Shown one piece after another: positions 25,581 to 34,580 of a DNA stretch of 64,000 nucleotides (position 1 is its first letter; every line of letters begins with the position of its first letter). The DNA lies in the NCBI GenBank assembly GCA_016786465.1, contig JAEUWC010000020.1, positions 1-64,000 on the forward strand, given 5' to 3'. The notes under the pieces are model-generated. The model did no database searches and was not told the DNA's origin. It saw nothing but the letters and a program-made list of their open reading frames with translations. The translations under genes and the position numbers were made by a program. This DNA is from Bdellovibrionales bacterium. GTDB taxonomy: Bacteria > Bdellovibrionota > UBA1018.

Positions 25581-27010
25581 ACGCGTGCTCCTGCGGTCGC
25601 CGATGCCTGCGCACCGCTTTGGTTCGACCACATCATCAGAATTTCCGAAGTCGCTTTCGATTGACCCGGAGGCAATACGGCGCGCTTCAGTTTCTGTTCG
25701 ACGCCATTGAAGTTCACAATGGTTCCGTCTTTTTCAGAAAATCCGGCGCCGGGAAGAATGACCGAGAAACCGCCTTTGGTTTCGTCAGTGAAAACACCCA
25801 CGCCCACGGCTGGAACCTTTACGTCCTTCATCAACGCGGCGACGTTTGAACGTCCACCCGAAAACACGACTGCTGCCTGATATCCGGTTGCCGTGTTCGA
25901 ACCTTTTAGGCCCAGTTTTTCAGCACCATGAAGGTTTGCAGTCTTGCTTTTGCGTTTCAGGATTTTGTCCAAAGCCGCATCGTCGGCCGCCGAATTCACG
26001 CCAGGTGTTCCAAAATGAACCACCGTCGAATTGGGCAGGCTTTTCTGAGCAAACTGTATGACCATGCTGATTTCTTCTTGGGTCAAATCGGTTCCTACAA
26101 AAACAGCGGTCTTCTTGCCCTGGGTGACTGCGCGCGCTTCGGAAAGCGCCGCTGACCAATCCACGAAGGATCCGCTTTTTGTGGGTTTTGTGACGCGTGA
26201 AGGGTCTTGAAGGTGACGGTAGTTGAAACGACCTTCGTCACACATCCAGTACTGGTTCACGTCCATGTTCGTTCTAGGAATCGAACGATAGACCATGTTG
26301 GCTTCGTGCTGCAGTTCCATATTGCAACCGCGTGAACAGCCTTCGCAGATGGTTGCCGTTTTCTTCAGGAACCAAGAACGCTTCTTGAAACGAAAATCTT
26401 TCAGCGTCAGAGAACCGGTTGGGCAAATATCGGCATAATTGCCCGCATAATCGGTTTCCAAAGGACGTCCGTCGATGGTCGTGATTTCGGTATTGTTTCC
26501 GCGCTTCACAGCGACCATTTCGTGAATTCCTGCGACTTCGGTCCCGAAGCGAATGCATCGCGTGCAGTGAATGCAGCGGTTCATGTTCTTTTTAATCACT
26601 GGACCCATGTCTAGGTCGACATAGGTGCGGCGTTCTTCCATGTAGCGCATGTAAGAATCGCCGTACTTATAGGAAAAGTCCTGTAGATCGCATTCGCCCG
26701 CTTTGTCGCAAACCGGGCAATCCAGCGGGTGATTGATCAAAAGAAATTCCATGATCGCTTTTTGGTTCTGCTTCGCGCGTTCCGAACGCGTCTTGACGAC
26801 CATTCCATCGCCAGCAGGCGTTGAACATGCCGTCTGTAGTTTCGGCATTTTTTCGATTTCAACCGCACACATCCGGCACTGGGCCACGATGGACAATCCC
26901 GGGTGATAGCAGAAATAGGGAATCTCGATGCCGACCTTTCGGGCGACTTCGATTAGGTTTTCCCCTGCTTTGAATTCGACTTCGCGACCATCAATGGTGC
27001 ACTTGGGCAT
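25577..27010 (-). CDS. nuoG: NADH:quinone oxidoreductase subunit G (set 1), short form
   Basis: 477 residues, clearly shorter than the roughly 690-910 residues common in other bacteria. The N-terminal Fe-S part is complete: the [2Fe-2S] ligands (PYFCYHPGLS, QCRMCAVE, then TACSTPA), the His-Cys cluster (HPLDCPVCDKAGECDLQ), two [4Fe-4S] motifs (NRCIHCTRCIRFGTE, ADICPTGSLT) and a further cluster motif ICEGCSRGCNME. The molybdopterin-like C-terminal domain is mostly missing. The ATG at 27010 follows GGTGGAAG and overlaps nuoF by 20 bases; a TTG at 27037 is less likely. Confidence 0.95.
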   Translation of the reverse strand: MPKCTIDGREVEFKAGENLIEVARKVGIEIPYFCYHPGLSIVAQCRMCAVEIEKMPKLQTACSTPAGDGMVVKTRSERAKQNQKAIMEFLLINHPLDCPVCDKAGECDLQDFSYKYGDSYMRYMEERRTYVDLDMGPVIKKNMNRCIHCTRCIRFGTEVAGIHEMVAVKRGNNTEITTIDGRPLETDYAGNYADICPTGSLTLKDFRFKKRSWFLKKTATICEGCSRGCNMELQHEANMVYRSIPRTNMDVNQYWMCDEGRFNYRHLQDPSRVTKPTKSGSFVDWSAALSEARAVTQGKKTAVFVGTDLTQEEISMVIQFAQKSLPNSTVVHFGTPGVNSAADDAALDKILKRKSKTANLHGAEKLGLKGSNTATGYQAAVVFSGGRSNVAALMKDVKVPAVGVGVFTDETKGGFSVILPGAGFSEKDGTIVNFNGVEQKLKRAVLPPGQSKATSEILMMWSNQSGAQASATAGARV

Positions 27011-28265
27011 GTCTTCCACCTCGAATAAGAGCTTCAAAATCAGGACGGAACTTACGAACGAAGCTGGCGACCGGACCCGCAGCAGCGTCGCCCAAAGCGC
27101 AAAGTGTCTTTCCGGCGATGTTGTCGGTGATGTCCAGAAGCAGGGCTAGGTCCTGTTCTTTTCCGTGACCATGTTCAATTCTGTGAAGGATGTCTTCCAT
27201 CCATCGGCAGCCTTCGCGGCAGGGCGTGCACTGACCGCAACTTTCGTGAGCATAGAATTTGGTAATCCGCTTGATCAGCCGAACAATCGGATAAGAATCG
27301 TTCACGACCATCAAAGCCGCCGATCCCATCATCGATCCAACCTTCATCAGGGGTTCGATGTCATAGATCACGTCAATTTCATCCGCGGTCAAAACCGGCG
27401 CAGAAGATCCGCCTGGAATCACAGCTTTCAAAGGCCGGTCATCCAAAATTCCGCCAGCAACATCATAGATCAGCTGCCGGATGGTCATGCTGCCTGCGTT
27501 GATTTCATAAACGCCCGGCTTCTTGACGTGTCCTGAAATGGAAACCAAGCGGGTTCCACCTGATTTTTCCAATTTTCCAAGCTTCGCGAACCAGTCTCCG
27601 CCCTTGTTGATAATAAAGGGTACGTTCGTCAGCGTTTCCACGTTGTTGACGATGGTTGGACCTCCGAATGCTCCGGCTTGCGCTGGAAACGGCGGCTTCA
27701 CGCGGGGCTCTCCGCGCTTTCCTTCCAAAGAATTCAAAAGGCCCGTTTCTTCGCCGCAAATGTATGCGCCTGCGCCGCGATGTACGGTCAGATCAAAGTC
27801 AAATCCACTTCCTTGGATATTTTTACCTAAGTAACCTTTGGCGTAGGCTTCATCGATGGCTTCATCCAACAGCTTCGCTTCGCGCGTGTATTCGCCGCGA
27901 ATGTAGATGTAGCCCACGTGTGCACCGATTGCGAAACCGCCAATCACCATTCCTTCAATCAAAAGATGGGGCGTGTAGCGCATCAGATCGCGGTCTTTGA
28001 AAGTCCCTGGTTCCGATTCGTCGGCGTTGCAGACCAGGTACTTAGGTTTTGAAGCTTGCTTAGGAATAAATCCCCACTTCATCCCCGTGGGGAACCCGGC
28101 GCCGCCACGTCCGCGAACGTTCGACTTTTTCATCTCGTTGATGATGTCGTCGGGGGTCATCTTGAAGGCCTTTTTCAACGCCGTGTAGCCTTCCATCTGC
28201 TTCAGATAGTAGTCCAAGCCACGGCTCGAATCCTTGAAGTGCTGAATGTATAAGGTTTCGCTCAT
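26991..28265 (-). CDS. nuoF: NADH:quinone oxidoreductase subunit F (set 1)
   Basis: 424 residues, the NADH- and FMN-binding subunit. Visible motifs: GRGGAGFPTGMKWGF (NADH/FMN), NADESEPGTFKDRDLM and GAGAYICGEETGLLNSLEG (FMN), and ESCGQCTPCREGCRW plus a later Cys for the N3 [4Fe-4S] cluster. It overlaps nuoE (ATGA) and nuoG. Confidence 0.97.
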   Translation of the reverse strand: MSETLYIQHFKDSSRGLDYYLKQMEGYTALKKAFKMTPDDIINEMKKSNVRGRGGAGFPTGMKWGFIPKQASKPKYLVCNADESEPGTFKDRDLMRYTPHLLIEGMVIGGFAIGAHVGYIYIRGEYTREAKLLDEAIDEAYAKGYLGKNIQGSGFDFDLTVHRGAGAYICGEETGLLNSLEGKRGEPRVKPPFPAQAGAFGGPTIVNNVETLTNVPFIINKGGDWFAKLGKLEKSGGTRLVSISGHVKKPGVYEINAGSMTIRQLIYDVAGGILDDRPLKAVIPGGSSAPVLTADEIDVIYDIEPLMKVGSMMGSAALMVVNDSYPIVRLIKRITKFYAHESCGQCTPCREGCRWMEDILHRIEHGHGKEQDLALLLDITDNIAGKTLCALGDAAAGPVASFVRKFRPDFEALIRGGRHAQVHH

Positions 28266-28735
28266 GACAGTTTCTCCAGGATCTGATCCATCTTCTGGGT
28301 CGTCAGATTCTCGTGATAATCATCGTTCAGCATCATGGCTGGTGCGGTGCCACAGGCACCCAGACATTCTTCTTCGTACAAAGTGAACTTGCGATCTGCC
28401 GTGGTTTCACCCAAACGGATTCCCAGCTTCTTTTCACAGTGTTCGACCAGCCCTTCGGCGCCGCGAAGTGCGCAGGCGACGTTGGTGCAAACCTTAAGGT
28501 GGTATTTCCCAACGGGCTTTAGGTTGTACATCGTATAAAAGCTGGCCACTTCGCGAACCTGGGCCGGGTGAATGCCGATGTGCGCGCCGATTTCTTCCAT
28601 CACATCCGGCGGCAACCAGCCGATTTCTTCTTGGGCGGCATGAAGTGCGGGAAGAAGCAGGGCAACCTTAGTTGGATACCTGGGTTCCAGCTTTTTCATC
28701 CGGTCGTAAAATTTCGTAGACAGAATTTTAGCCAT
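28262..28735 (-). CDS. nuoE: NADH:quinone oxidoreductase subunit E (set 1)
   Basis: 157 residues, a thioredoxin-like subunit holding the N1a [2Fe-2S] cluster. The four ligands lie in CTNVAC and CLGAC. The helical N-terminal half (ALHAAQEEIGWLPPDVMEEI) matches the family. Two bases separate it from nuoD and it overlaps nuoF. Confidence 0.96.
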   Translation of the reverse strand: MAKILSTKFYDRMKKLEPRYPTKVALLLPALHAAQEEIGWLPPDVMEEIGAHIGIHPAQVREVASFYTMYNLKPVGKYHLKVCTNVACALRGAEGLVEHCEKKLGIRLGETTADRKFTLYEEECLGACGTAPAMMLNDDYHENLTTQKMDQILEKLS

Positions 28736-28737
28736 GA

Positions 28738-29994
28738 TTAGCGATCCAATTCTCCGGCGATGATGTTGATACTTCCTAGGGCGGCGACCATGTCACCGAT
28801 CTTTTCGCCTTCCACCATCGGGGTTAACCCCTGGAAGTGCCAAACCGACGGTCCGCGAATTCGCATGCGGTGAGCGCGCGGAGCCCCTTTGCTGACGATG
28901 TAAAAACCGACTTCACCGTTCGCGCCTTCGTTCACGGTATAGGCTTCGCCTTCTGGAACGTCGAAACCCGTCATGAAGAATTTGAAATGGTGAATCAGGC
29001 CTTCCATCGTGTTGTGAACGACGTCTTTGTCGGGAATTCGAACGCGTTTGTCTTCGGTCCAAATCGGTCCCTTTTTCATTTTGTCGCAGCACTGAGCGAT
29101 GATGTTCAGCGACTGCTTCACTTCTTCGATACGAACCAGGTAGCGATCGAATACGTCACCGTTCTTTGCAATCGGTACGTCGAATTCGACATCTTTGTAA
29201 AACATGTTGGGTTGATCGCGACGAAGATCGTGATCAATTCCAGCCGCGCGGGCATTCGGGCCCGAAAAGCTGTACTTCATACAGTCTTCTTTATCGAAGA
29301 CCGCTACGCCCACCGTGCGTTGACGCCAGATCTTGTTGGTGGTCAGAAGTTCATCCATTTCCTGAATGACTTTACGGGTACGCGCAACCCATGCCTTGAC
29401 TTCTTTTTCCCAACCTTCGGGCGCATCGTGCATCATGCCGCCAATGCGGGTGTAAGACGTGGTCAAACGCGCGCCACAAAGCTTTTCAATCAAGGTGTAG
29501 GCTTCTTCGCGTTGGTGAAACCCGTAAAGGAAGAAGGAAAACGCGCCCAAGTCGACGGCGTTAATTCCCAGGCAAATGAAGTGGTCGATCACGCGCGCCA
29601 ATTCACAACAGATCATGCGAAGCCAAACCGTGCGATCAGGAACCTGAATTCCCATCAATCGTTCAACGGCCATCGCATAGGTCACGTTATTGTTCAGTGC
29701 TGAACAGTAATTCAGACGATCGGTATAGACGACGAATTGGTGATAGGTGCGGTTTTCGCCCAACTTTTCTTTAGCTCGGTGGGTGTAACCAAACATGCAG
29801 TACGATTTTTCAATCGTTTCACCATTCAGCTTCGCCACCATGCGAAGTGCTCCGTGCATCGCAGGGTGGGTGGGTCCGATATTGATGATGACCCTTGAAT
29901 CATCCCAAATATCATCGGGATCGTGCGTGATGTTGTAGTGCTGGCTATTTCCCAGCCCTAAGCTTTCCGTAATTTTTTCTGCCCGAGTTTCCAT
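28738..29994 (-). CDS. nuoD: NADH:quinone oxidoreductase subunit D (set 1)
   Basis: 418 residues, the 49-kDa-type subunit that forms the quinone pocket with NuoB. The headgroup ligands expected from structural work on complex I are present: the second His of INIGPTHPAMHGALRM and the Tyr of TDRLNYCSAL. It ends with the typical GSINIIAGELDR. It starts 22 bases after nuoC ends. Confidence 0.97.
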   Translation of the reverse strand: METRAEKITESLGLGNSQHYNITHDPDDIWDDSRVIINIGPTHPAMHGALRMVAKLNGETIEKSYCMFGYTHRAKEKLGENRTYHQFVVYTDRLNYCSALNNNVTYAMAVERLMGIQVPDRTVWLRMICCELARVIDHFICLGINAVDLGAFSFFLYGFHQREEAYTLIEKLCGARLTTSYTRIGGMMHDAPEGWEKEVKAWVARTRKVIQEMDELLTTNKIWRQRTVGVAVFDKEDCMKYSFSGPNARAAGIDHDLRRDQPNMFYKDVEFDVPIAKNGDVFDRYLVRIEEVKQSLNIIAQCCDKMKKGPIWTEDKRVRIPDKDVVHNTMEGLIHHFKFFMTGFDVPEGEAYTVNEGANGEVGFYIVSKGAPRAHRMRIRGPSVWHFQGLTPMVEGEKIGDMVAALGSINIIAGELDR

Positions 29995-30016
29995 GAAAGT
30001 TTCTGCCCTCTGTGGC

Positions 30017-30598
30017 CTAGTCTAAAAGTTTTGGATCGATAGGTTCTGGTGTTGGAAAAAGCTGATAGCCGCGAAGCGGGTAATCCTTACGAAGAGGGTG
30101 TCCCACCCAGCGTTCGTCCATCAAGATGCGACGAAGGTCGGGGTGCCCGGTAAAACGAATTCCAAACATGTCCCAAACTTCGCGTTCTGCCCAGTTCGCG
30201 CCCGGCCACACGTTGACCAGCGTTGGAACTTCTTCGCCTTCGCGAACTTTGCACTTCACCCGAATCCGCGAATGTGACGTGAAAACCGCATACAAGTTGT
30301 AAACCACTTCAAACCTTGGGTCGGATTCTTCGTCCACTGCAGTTAGGTCGGCCAGAAATTCATAGCGGAACCCTTCTTGGTCCTTCATGAACTTCAAAAC
30401 TTCAATGACCTGGTCTTTTTTCACGTAGATCACAGGCACTTCAACTAGATCCACGCCCGGCATTTTGACCGCTTCGATGGTTCCGCCAAACTTTGCCTTC
30501 AGTTCTGCGACCTGTTTCTTCCAAAGGTCTGCGAACTGTTCGCGCATTCCGCCGTAAATCGTCGGTACTGGTGTACGGATGTCTTCGTTGCCGATCAT
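30017..30598 (-). CDS. nuoC: NADH:quinone oxidoreductase subunit C (set 1)
   Basis: 193 residues from the ATG at 30598, which overlaps the nuoB stop (ATGA); the frame is open for 43 more codons upstream but that lies within nuoB. The conserved 30-kDa-subunit block is plain: [20 protein letters not shown], then [17 protein letters not shown]. It is a structural subunit of the peripheral arm. Confidence 0.96.
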   Translation of the reverse strand: MIGNEDIRTPVPTIYGGMREQFADLWKKQVAELKAKFGGTIEAVKMPGVDLVEVPVIYVKKDQVIEVLKFMKDQEGFRYEFLADLTAVDEESDPRFEVVYNLYAVFTSHSRIRVKCKVREGEEVPTLVNVWPGANWAEREVWDMFGIRFTGHPDLRRILMDERWVGHPLRKDYPLRGYQLFPTPEPIDPKLLD

Positions 30599-31113
30599 TG
30601 TGCACCCTGCGCTTTCAATTGGGCGATCTGATTTCGTGCGCGAATCTGTGCGCGCGTCGTTCCCTTCATGATGTCGTCCTGTAAACGAAGTAGGGCGTGA
30701 AGAACGCCTTCCGGGCTTGGAGGACAACCTGGCACAAACACATCCACCGGAATAATCGTGTCGATTCCTTGGGTGACGCTATAGACGTTAAAAATTCCGC
30801 CCGAAGACGCGCAAGCCCCCATCGACATCACCCACTTGGGTTCTGACATTTGGTCATAGATGTTTCGCAATACGGGAGCCATCTTTGCGTTCACGATCCC
30901 AGCGACGATCATCAAATCGGCTTGGCGTGGTGAAAAGCGCATGGCTTCTGCGCCGAAACGTCCGATGTCGTAGTCAGCAGCAAAGGTCGCCATCATTTCG
31001 ATCCCGCAACAACTGGTTCCAAACGGAAGTGGCCAAAGAGCGTTCTTCCGGCCCCAATTGACGAAATCTTCTAAGCGCGTCGTTAAGTAAACTGATGAAC
31101 CGTCTTTACCCAT
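30595..31113 (-). CDS. nuoB: NADH:quinone oxidoreductase subunit B (set 1)
   Basis: 172 residues, carrying the terminal N2 [4Fe-4S] cluster. Ligands: the adjacent Cys pair in [11 protein letters not shown], Cys in [10 protein letters not shown] and Cys in VPGCPPSPE. The [14 protein letters not shown] segment that lines the quinone site is intact. It lies three bases after nuoA. Confidence 0.97.
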   Translation of the reverse strand: MGKDGSSVYLTTRLEDFVNWGRKNALWPLPFGTSCCGIEMMATFAADYDIGRFGAEAMRFSPRQADLMIVAGIVNAKMAPVLRNIYDQMSEPKWVMSMGACASSGGIFNVYSVTQGIDTIIPVDVFVPGCPPSPEGVLHALLRLQDDIMKGTTRAQIRARNQIAQLKAQGAQ

Positions 31114-31116
31114 AGA

Positions 31117-31476
31117 TTAATCCCACTCAAGGGCCCCTTTACGAAGTACGTAGAAATAACCCAGCAGAAGAATGCCGACGAAGACGGCCATTTCCGCCAA
31201 AATAAATGTGCTGACCGAAAGGTATTCTCGAAACACGACTGCCCAAGGAAAAAAGAAAACCGCTTCGACGTCGAAAAGAAGGAAAAGAATCGCGACCAAA
31301 TAAAAGCGAACCGAGATTCGTTGTTTGGCGTCTCCGATCGGGGGAACACCACACTCGAACGGACTATCTTTTTTACGATTGGGAATTCTGGGTCCCAAAA
31401 GATGGGTCAAGAGCAAGACTGCTCCGCCGATGACCGCTCCGATGGTCATCATGACCAGGACTGGTATGTAGTTCAT
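31117..31476 (-). CDS. nuoA: NADH:quinone oxidoreductase subunit A (set 1)
   Basis: 119 residues with three transmembrane helices. The functional loop with its conserved Cys is present (PFECGVPPIGDAKQRISVRF), followed by FYLVAILFLLFDVEAVFFFP and the end motif RKGALEWD. It is the first gene of the canonical operon; the 75-base gap to the second set upstream leaves room for a promoter. Confidence 0.96.
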   Translation of the reverse strand: MNYIPVLVMMTIGAVIGGAVLLLTHLLGPRIPNRKKDSPFECGVPPIGDAKQRISVRFYLVAILFLLFDVEAVFFFPWAVVFREYLSVSTFILAEMAVFVGILLLGYFYVLRKGALEWD

Positions 31477-31551
31477 GCGCTTCCTCGCTGAATAAGTTTA
31501 GAAGACTATAAACCACGCGGATCATTGGAAAAATTGGAAAAAAACTTTCTT
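31477..31551 (-). promoter_or_regulatory. Possible internal promoter for nuoA-N
   Basis: The 75-base A/T-rich gap holds TATAGT on the minus strand (31510-31505) as a -10-like element. The -35 region is poor (TTTTCC at 16-base spacing). No terminator hairpin is visible after nuoN2, so the canonical operon may be read both from here and from the upstream nuo2 promoter. Confidence 0.3.
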
Positions 31552-33030
31552 TTACTTCAATTGACGTAGCGAGTCGGTAACCCAAACAAGAATGGGATGC
31601 GTGAAGATACTGAGCACCAAAAGTGGCAGGCCGAAGGAAACGAAAATGGACCATAGGCGTCGCGTCGCGACTCCGTTTTCCGCGACGCGGGCAGTGCTGA
31701 AATCTCCAACTAGCGCAAAACACAGTCTAGAAATCGCAATCCAGCTTAAAGCCCACGAAAAAAGCGCGACCGCGGCCAGAGCACCCCAGTGATGATCCAC
31801 CGCAGCGCCCACCAAAGAAAAGCGGCCAAAGAATCCCCCCAGCGGTGGGATCCCCACAAAGCAACCCAAGAACAGAATTAATGCGGCGCTTTCGCCTGTG
31901 TATTTGCGAAGCATTCCTTTCCATTCATCGATCTGATCTGTCGATGTTTCGTCCACGAAACGGGCGATGACAAAGTAACAACCCGAAAGGGCAAAAAGTT
32001 CGACCAACAGGGAAAAAAGCGTCGCGCCCAGCGCCTGGGTGTCCAAGACCAAAAGCCCCAGCAAAACAAATCCTGTTTGCGACACCACCAAGGAACCCAA
32101 AAGCCTTCTAGCCGAATTCTGGCGAACCGCCAGAACCGAACCAAAGACCAGGCTCAAGCCCGCAACCCAAGCCAAAATCTGTGGCCAAGGCAGCGCTTCC
32201 CAAGGGGTCCAAGCCGACGAAGTTTCATTATAGTTTGAAAACAAAGTGATCCAGATTCGAATCGCTGCCGAAAACCCGCCCACGCGTGTCGCCGTCGCCG
32301 CAAATGAAGAAATCGGCGTCGGAACACCCTGAAGAACGTCGGGCGCCCAGGTAAAACTGGGGAACGCCGCGAACTGAAAGCAAAGTCCGGAAGACAACAA
32401 AGCAAAAGAAGCCCAGGCCGAAAGCTTATCCAACGGATTCTTCTGCAGGGTTTCTCGAATCAAACTGAGCTGCGTTTGTTCAGTTGCCGCAAAAAGAACC
32501 AATACCCCCAACGCAAAGAGGACCGAAGCCAGCATCGAAAATCCAAGGAACTTGAACGACGCTTCAGTTGAAGAAACATTTCGAACCCCAAACGAACCCA
32601 AGAAATAAATCAAAGCGTTCGAAAGCTGAAATGCGACCCAGGTCAGAACCAAATCATTCGAAGCCGCAATCAAAGAATACGCCGCTGTGGATGCCACCAA
32701 GAAAGCCAGAAGTTCCGTCTTTCTTTCTGCAGGCACTTCTTTGGATCGGGTCACGTGAATCGTGGCCAACCCGGTCAGTACGATAAAGAAAAGCCGAAAG
32801 AACGTCGTCAGAGGATCAATCCAAATGACCCCGGAAAATGCGGATTTAATCTGAGGACCAAATCCCGCCGTCGCTAGAATCGTCTGAATAGCCGCACCCA
32901 AAAGGCCCAGAACCGCCGTCGCCGTGACCAAGCGGTAGCGTTCGCCGTAGTAGCCAATTTCGCTAAAAATCAGTCCGCCCACCGTGAAGGCCAAGAAAAG
33001 TTCGGGCAGTATGGCAATGAAATCTTCCAT
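31552..33030 (-). CDS. nuoN: NuoN-like subunit of second complex I set (divergent)
   Basis: 492 residues, about fourteen transmembrane helices. It aligns without gaps to the set 1 NuoN at the key sites, but the catalytic residues differ. SNDLVLTWVAFQLSNALIYF has Gln where set 1 has the TM5 Glu (FIALELMS). LCFQFAAFPSFTWAPDVLQG has Gln for the TM7 Lys and Phe for the His. FAATATRVGGF has Arg for the TM8 Lys. Fold and length are preserved, so the protein is under constraint but should not translocate protons in the known way. Last gene of the second set, 44 bases after nuoM2. Confidence 0.85.
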   Translation of the reverse strand: MEDFIAILPELFLAFTVGGLIFSEIGYYGERYRLVTATAVLGLLGAAIQTILATAGFGPQIKSAFSGVIWIDPLTTFFRLFFIVLTGLATIHVTRSKEVPAERKTELLAFLVASTAAYSLIAASNDLVLTWVAFQLSNALIYFLGSFGVRNVSSTEASFKFLGFSMLASVLFALGVLVLFAATEQTQLSLIRETLQKNPLDKLSAWASFALLSSGLCFQFAAFPSFTWAPDVLQGVPTPISSFAATATRVGGFSAAIRIWITLFSNYNETSSAWTPWEALPWPQILAWVAGLSLVFGSVLAVRQNSARRLLGSLVVSQTGFVLLGLLVLDTQALGATLFSLLVELFALSGCYFVIARFVDETSTDQIDEWKGMLRKYTGESAALILFLGCFVGIPPLGGFFGRFSLVGAAVDHHWGALAAVALFSWALSWIAISRLCFALVGDFSTARVAENGVATRRLWSIFVSFGLPLLVLSIFTHPILVWVTDSLRQLK

Positions 33031-33045
33031 CGGGCTTCAATTCAG

Positions 33046-33067
33046 ACCGAGCGCGATTCGGCTCGGT
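33046..33067 (-). repeat. Intercistronic hairpin between nuoM2 and nuoN2
   Basis: ACCGAGC (33046-33052) and GCTCGGT (33061-33067) form a perfect 7-bp stem with an 8-base loop in the only sizeable gap within the downstream half of the second set. No T-run follows, so processing, stability or attenuation are likelier than full termination. Confidence 0.6.
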
Positions 33068-33074
33068 TGATCTC

Positions 33075-34580
33075 CTACTTAATTGTTGAAAGCAAAGTGA
33101 GAACGGTTGGGCGGATCAAGTCGATCAGGGGCTTTGGATAAATCCCGAACCAGATGACCAAAAAGACCAGCGGTAAAAGGTAAAGCTTTTCTCGAAAATT
33201 CAAGTCTTCCATGACCGAGGAATCTTGAGCCTTCCCCAGAAAAACGTGACGATACATGGTAAAAAAGTAGAAGGTCGCCATGAAGAACGCGCCCACGGTC
33301 ACCACGACTGCAATCGGGTGAACAGAATAACTTCCCATCACCAAAAGTGAATGTCCGATGAAACCTGAAACGCCGGGAAAACCCAGAAGTGTCCCGGTCA
33401 TGATCGCTGCCACAACCGCTACACCCGGCGCCTGGACTGCAATTCCACCCAATGTTCCCGTGACTGTTGTTCCAGTTCCTTCCTTAAGAAAGTCAGTAGA
33501 TCCCTTTCTTTCGTTCAAGACATTGATGAAAAGTCCGAAGCCAGCGATTCCCAGCCCCAGCGACAAAAGCTGGAAGACCGCGCCAACGATGCCCACTGAA
33601 TTCAGGGATCCATAACCCACAAGCGCAATTCCCACTTCGCCGATACAAACAAACGATAGCAGGGTTCGAAGATTCTTTTGCGAAAGTGCTCCCAGTCCTC
33701 CGGCAATCAAATTCAAAAGACCCACCGCCACGATTCCCTGCGATGTCGCGGAAATCGTTTCAGGAAAAAGGGAAAACGAAAGCTTCACAAAAAGGTAGCT
33801 GGCTACCGCGGTCATGACTGACGAAACCGCGACGAAAACCGAAAGGGGCGATTGTTGCGCAAAAACCGTAAACCACCCGTGAAGCGGCCAGATCGGCGTG
33901 CGAAGCGCCAATCCTAAGCTCATCAGGCTGAACGCCAGCAGCGGAACCGGCAGATCCCAGTCCAAAAAGTGAAAGGTTTTTCCTGCGAACTTTCCTCCGG
34001 CCAGTTCCTTTAGTGAAAACGTGTGGGGTTCAAAGGAATAGTAAATCAGAATCAACGCACCAAAGAAGAAGGCGTTTCCAATCGCTGAAACCACAAGCGT
34101 TCTAAAGGATGCAGATTCACGGTCGTCTCCTCCCCAGATTCCAATCAGGAAGTACATCGGTACTGCACTTAGCGCCCAGAAGAAGAAGACCAAGAAAAGA
34201 TCCTGCGCGCAGACGGCCCCTAAAAGGGATGCCTGAAGAATCAAGAAAAGCGCGTGCATCCCGGCGACACCCTTTTTTTGCTTCCATTCTGCGGCGATCA
34301 AAACGGGCATGACCCACGAAATCAAAAGAACCAAAAGTGCATTCAATCCATCCATTCCGACTTCGTAGGTGATCGAATAGGACCCAACCCATGGAAGAAT
34401 TTCTACTGCTTGAAGATCACTTACCGCCGGGTCCATCCCCAGAATCAACGCTGTTCCGCAACATGCACTTAAGATGCTTGCAGCAAGCGCCGCCCATTTT
34501 CCCCGCCCCGGAAGAAAAATCTGAGAAATCGCACCCAAGAAGGGCAGAAAAATCATCCAGCTGATTAGGTTCAAACTCAT
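33075..34580 (-). CDS. nuoM: NuoM-like subunit of second complex I set (divergent)
   Basis: 501 residues. The subunit identity is clear from PMYFLIGIWGG, TPIWPLHGWF and the overall helix pattern. Key residues are changed relative to set 1: FFFWALSAVPMYFLI has Ala for the TM5 Glu (FWEAMLIPMYFLI), GLALRTPIWPLHGW has Arg for the TM7 Lys, the LPDAH motif is gone and the TM8 Lys position reads Ala in VMTAVASYLFV. It overlaps nuoL2 by ATGA. A membrane-arm structural role is inferred. Confidence 0.87.
   Translation of the reverse strand: MSLNLISWMIFLPFLGAISQIFLPGRGKWAALAASILSACCGTALILGMDPAVSDLQAVEILPWVGSYSITYEVGMDGLNALLVLLISWVMPVLIAAEWKQKKGVAGMHALFLILQASLLGAVCAQDLFLVFFFWALSAVPMYFLIGIWGGDDRESASFRTLVVSAIGNAFFFGALILIYYSFEPHTFSLKELAGGKFAGKTFHFLDWDLPVPLLAFSLMSLGLALRTPIWPLHGWFTVFAQQSPLSVFVAVSSVMTAVASYLFVKLSFSLFPETISATSQGIVAVGLLNLIAGGLGALSQKNLRTLLSFVCIGEVGIALVGYGSLNSVGIVGAVFQLLSLGLGIAGFGLFINVLNERKGSTDFLKEGTGTTVTGTLGGIAVQAPGVAVVAAIMTGTLLGFPGVSGFIGHSLLVMGSYSVHPIAVVVTVGAFFMATFYFFTMYRHVFLGKAQDSSVMEDLNFREKLYLLPLVFLVIWFGIYPKPLIDLIRPTVLTLLSTIK

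Noticed and set aside
28837-29703. A 288-codon plus-strand frame opposite nuoD
   Set aside because: Its length comes from codon bias of the opposite strand; nuoD on the minus strand is unmistakable.
33046-33067. Terminator between nuoM2 and nuoN2
   Set aside because: The stem is clear, but no T-run follows in the direction of transcription, so it is recorded only as a hairpin.
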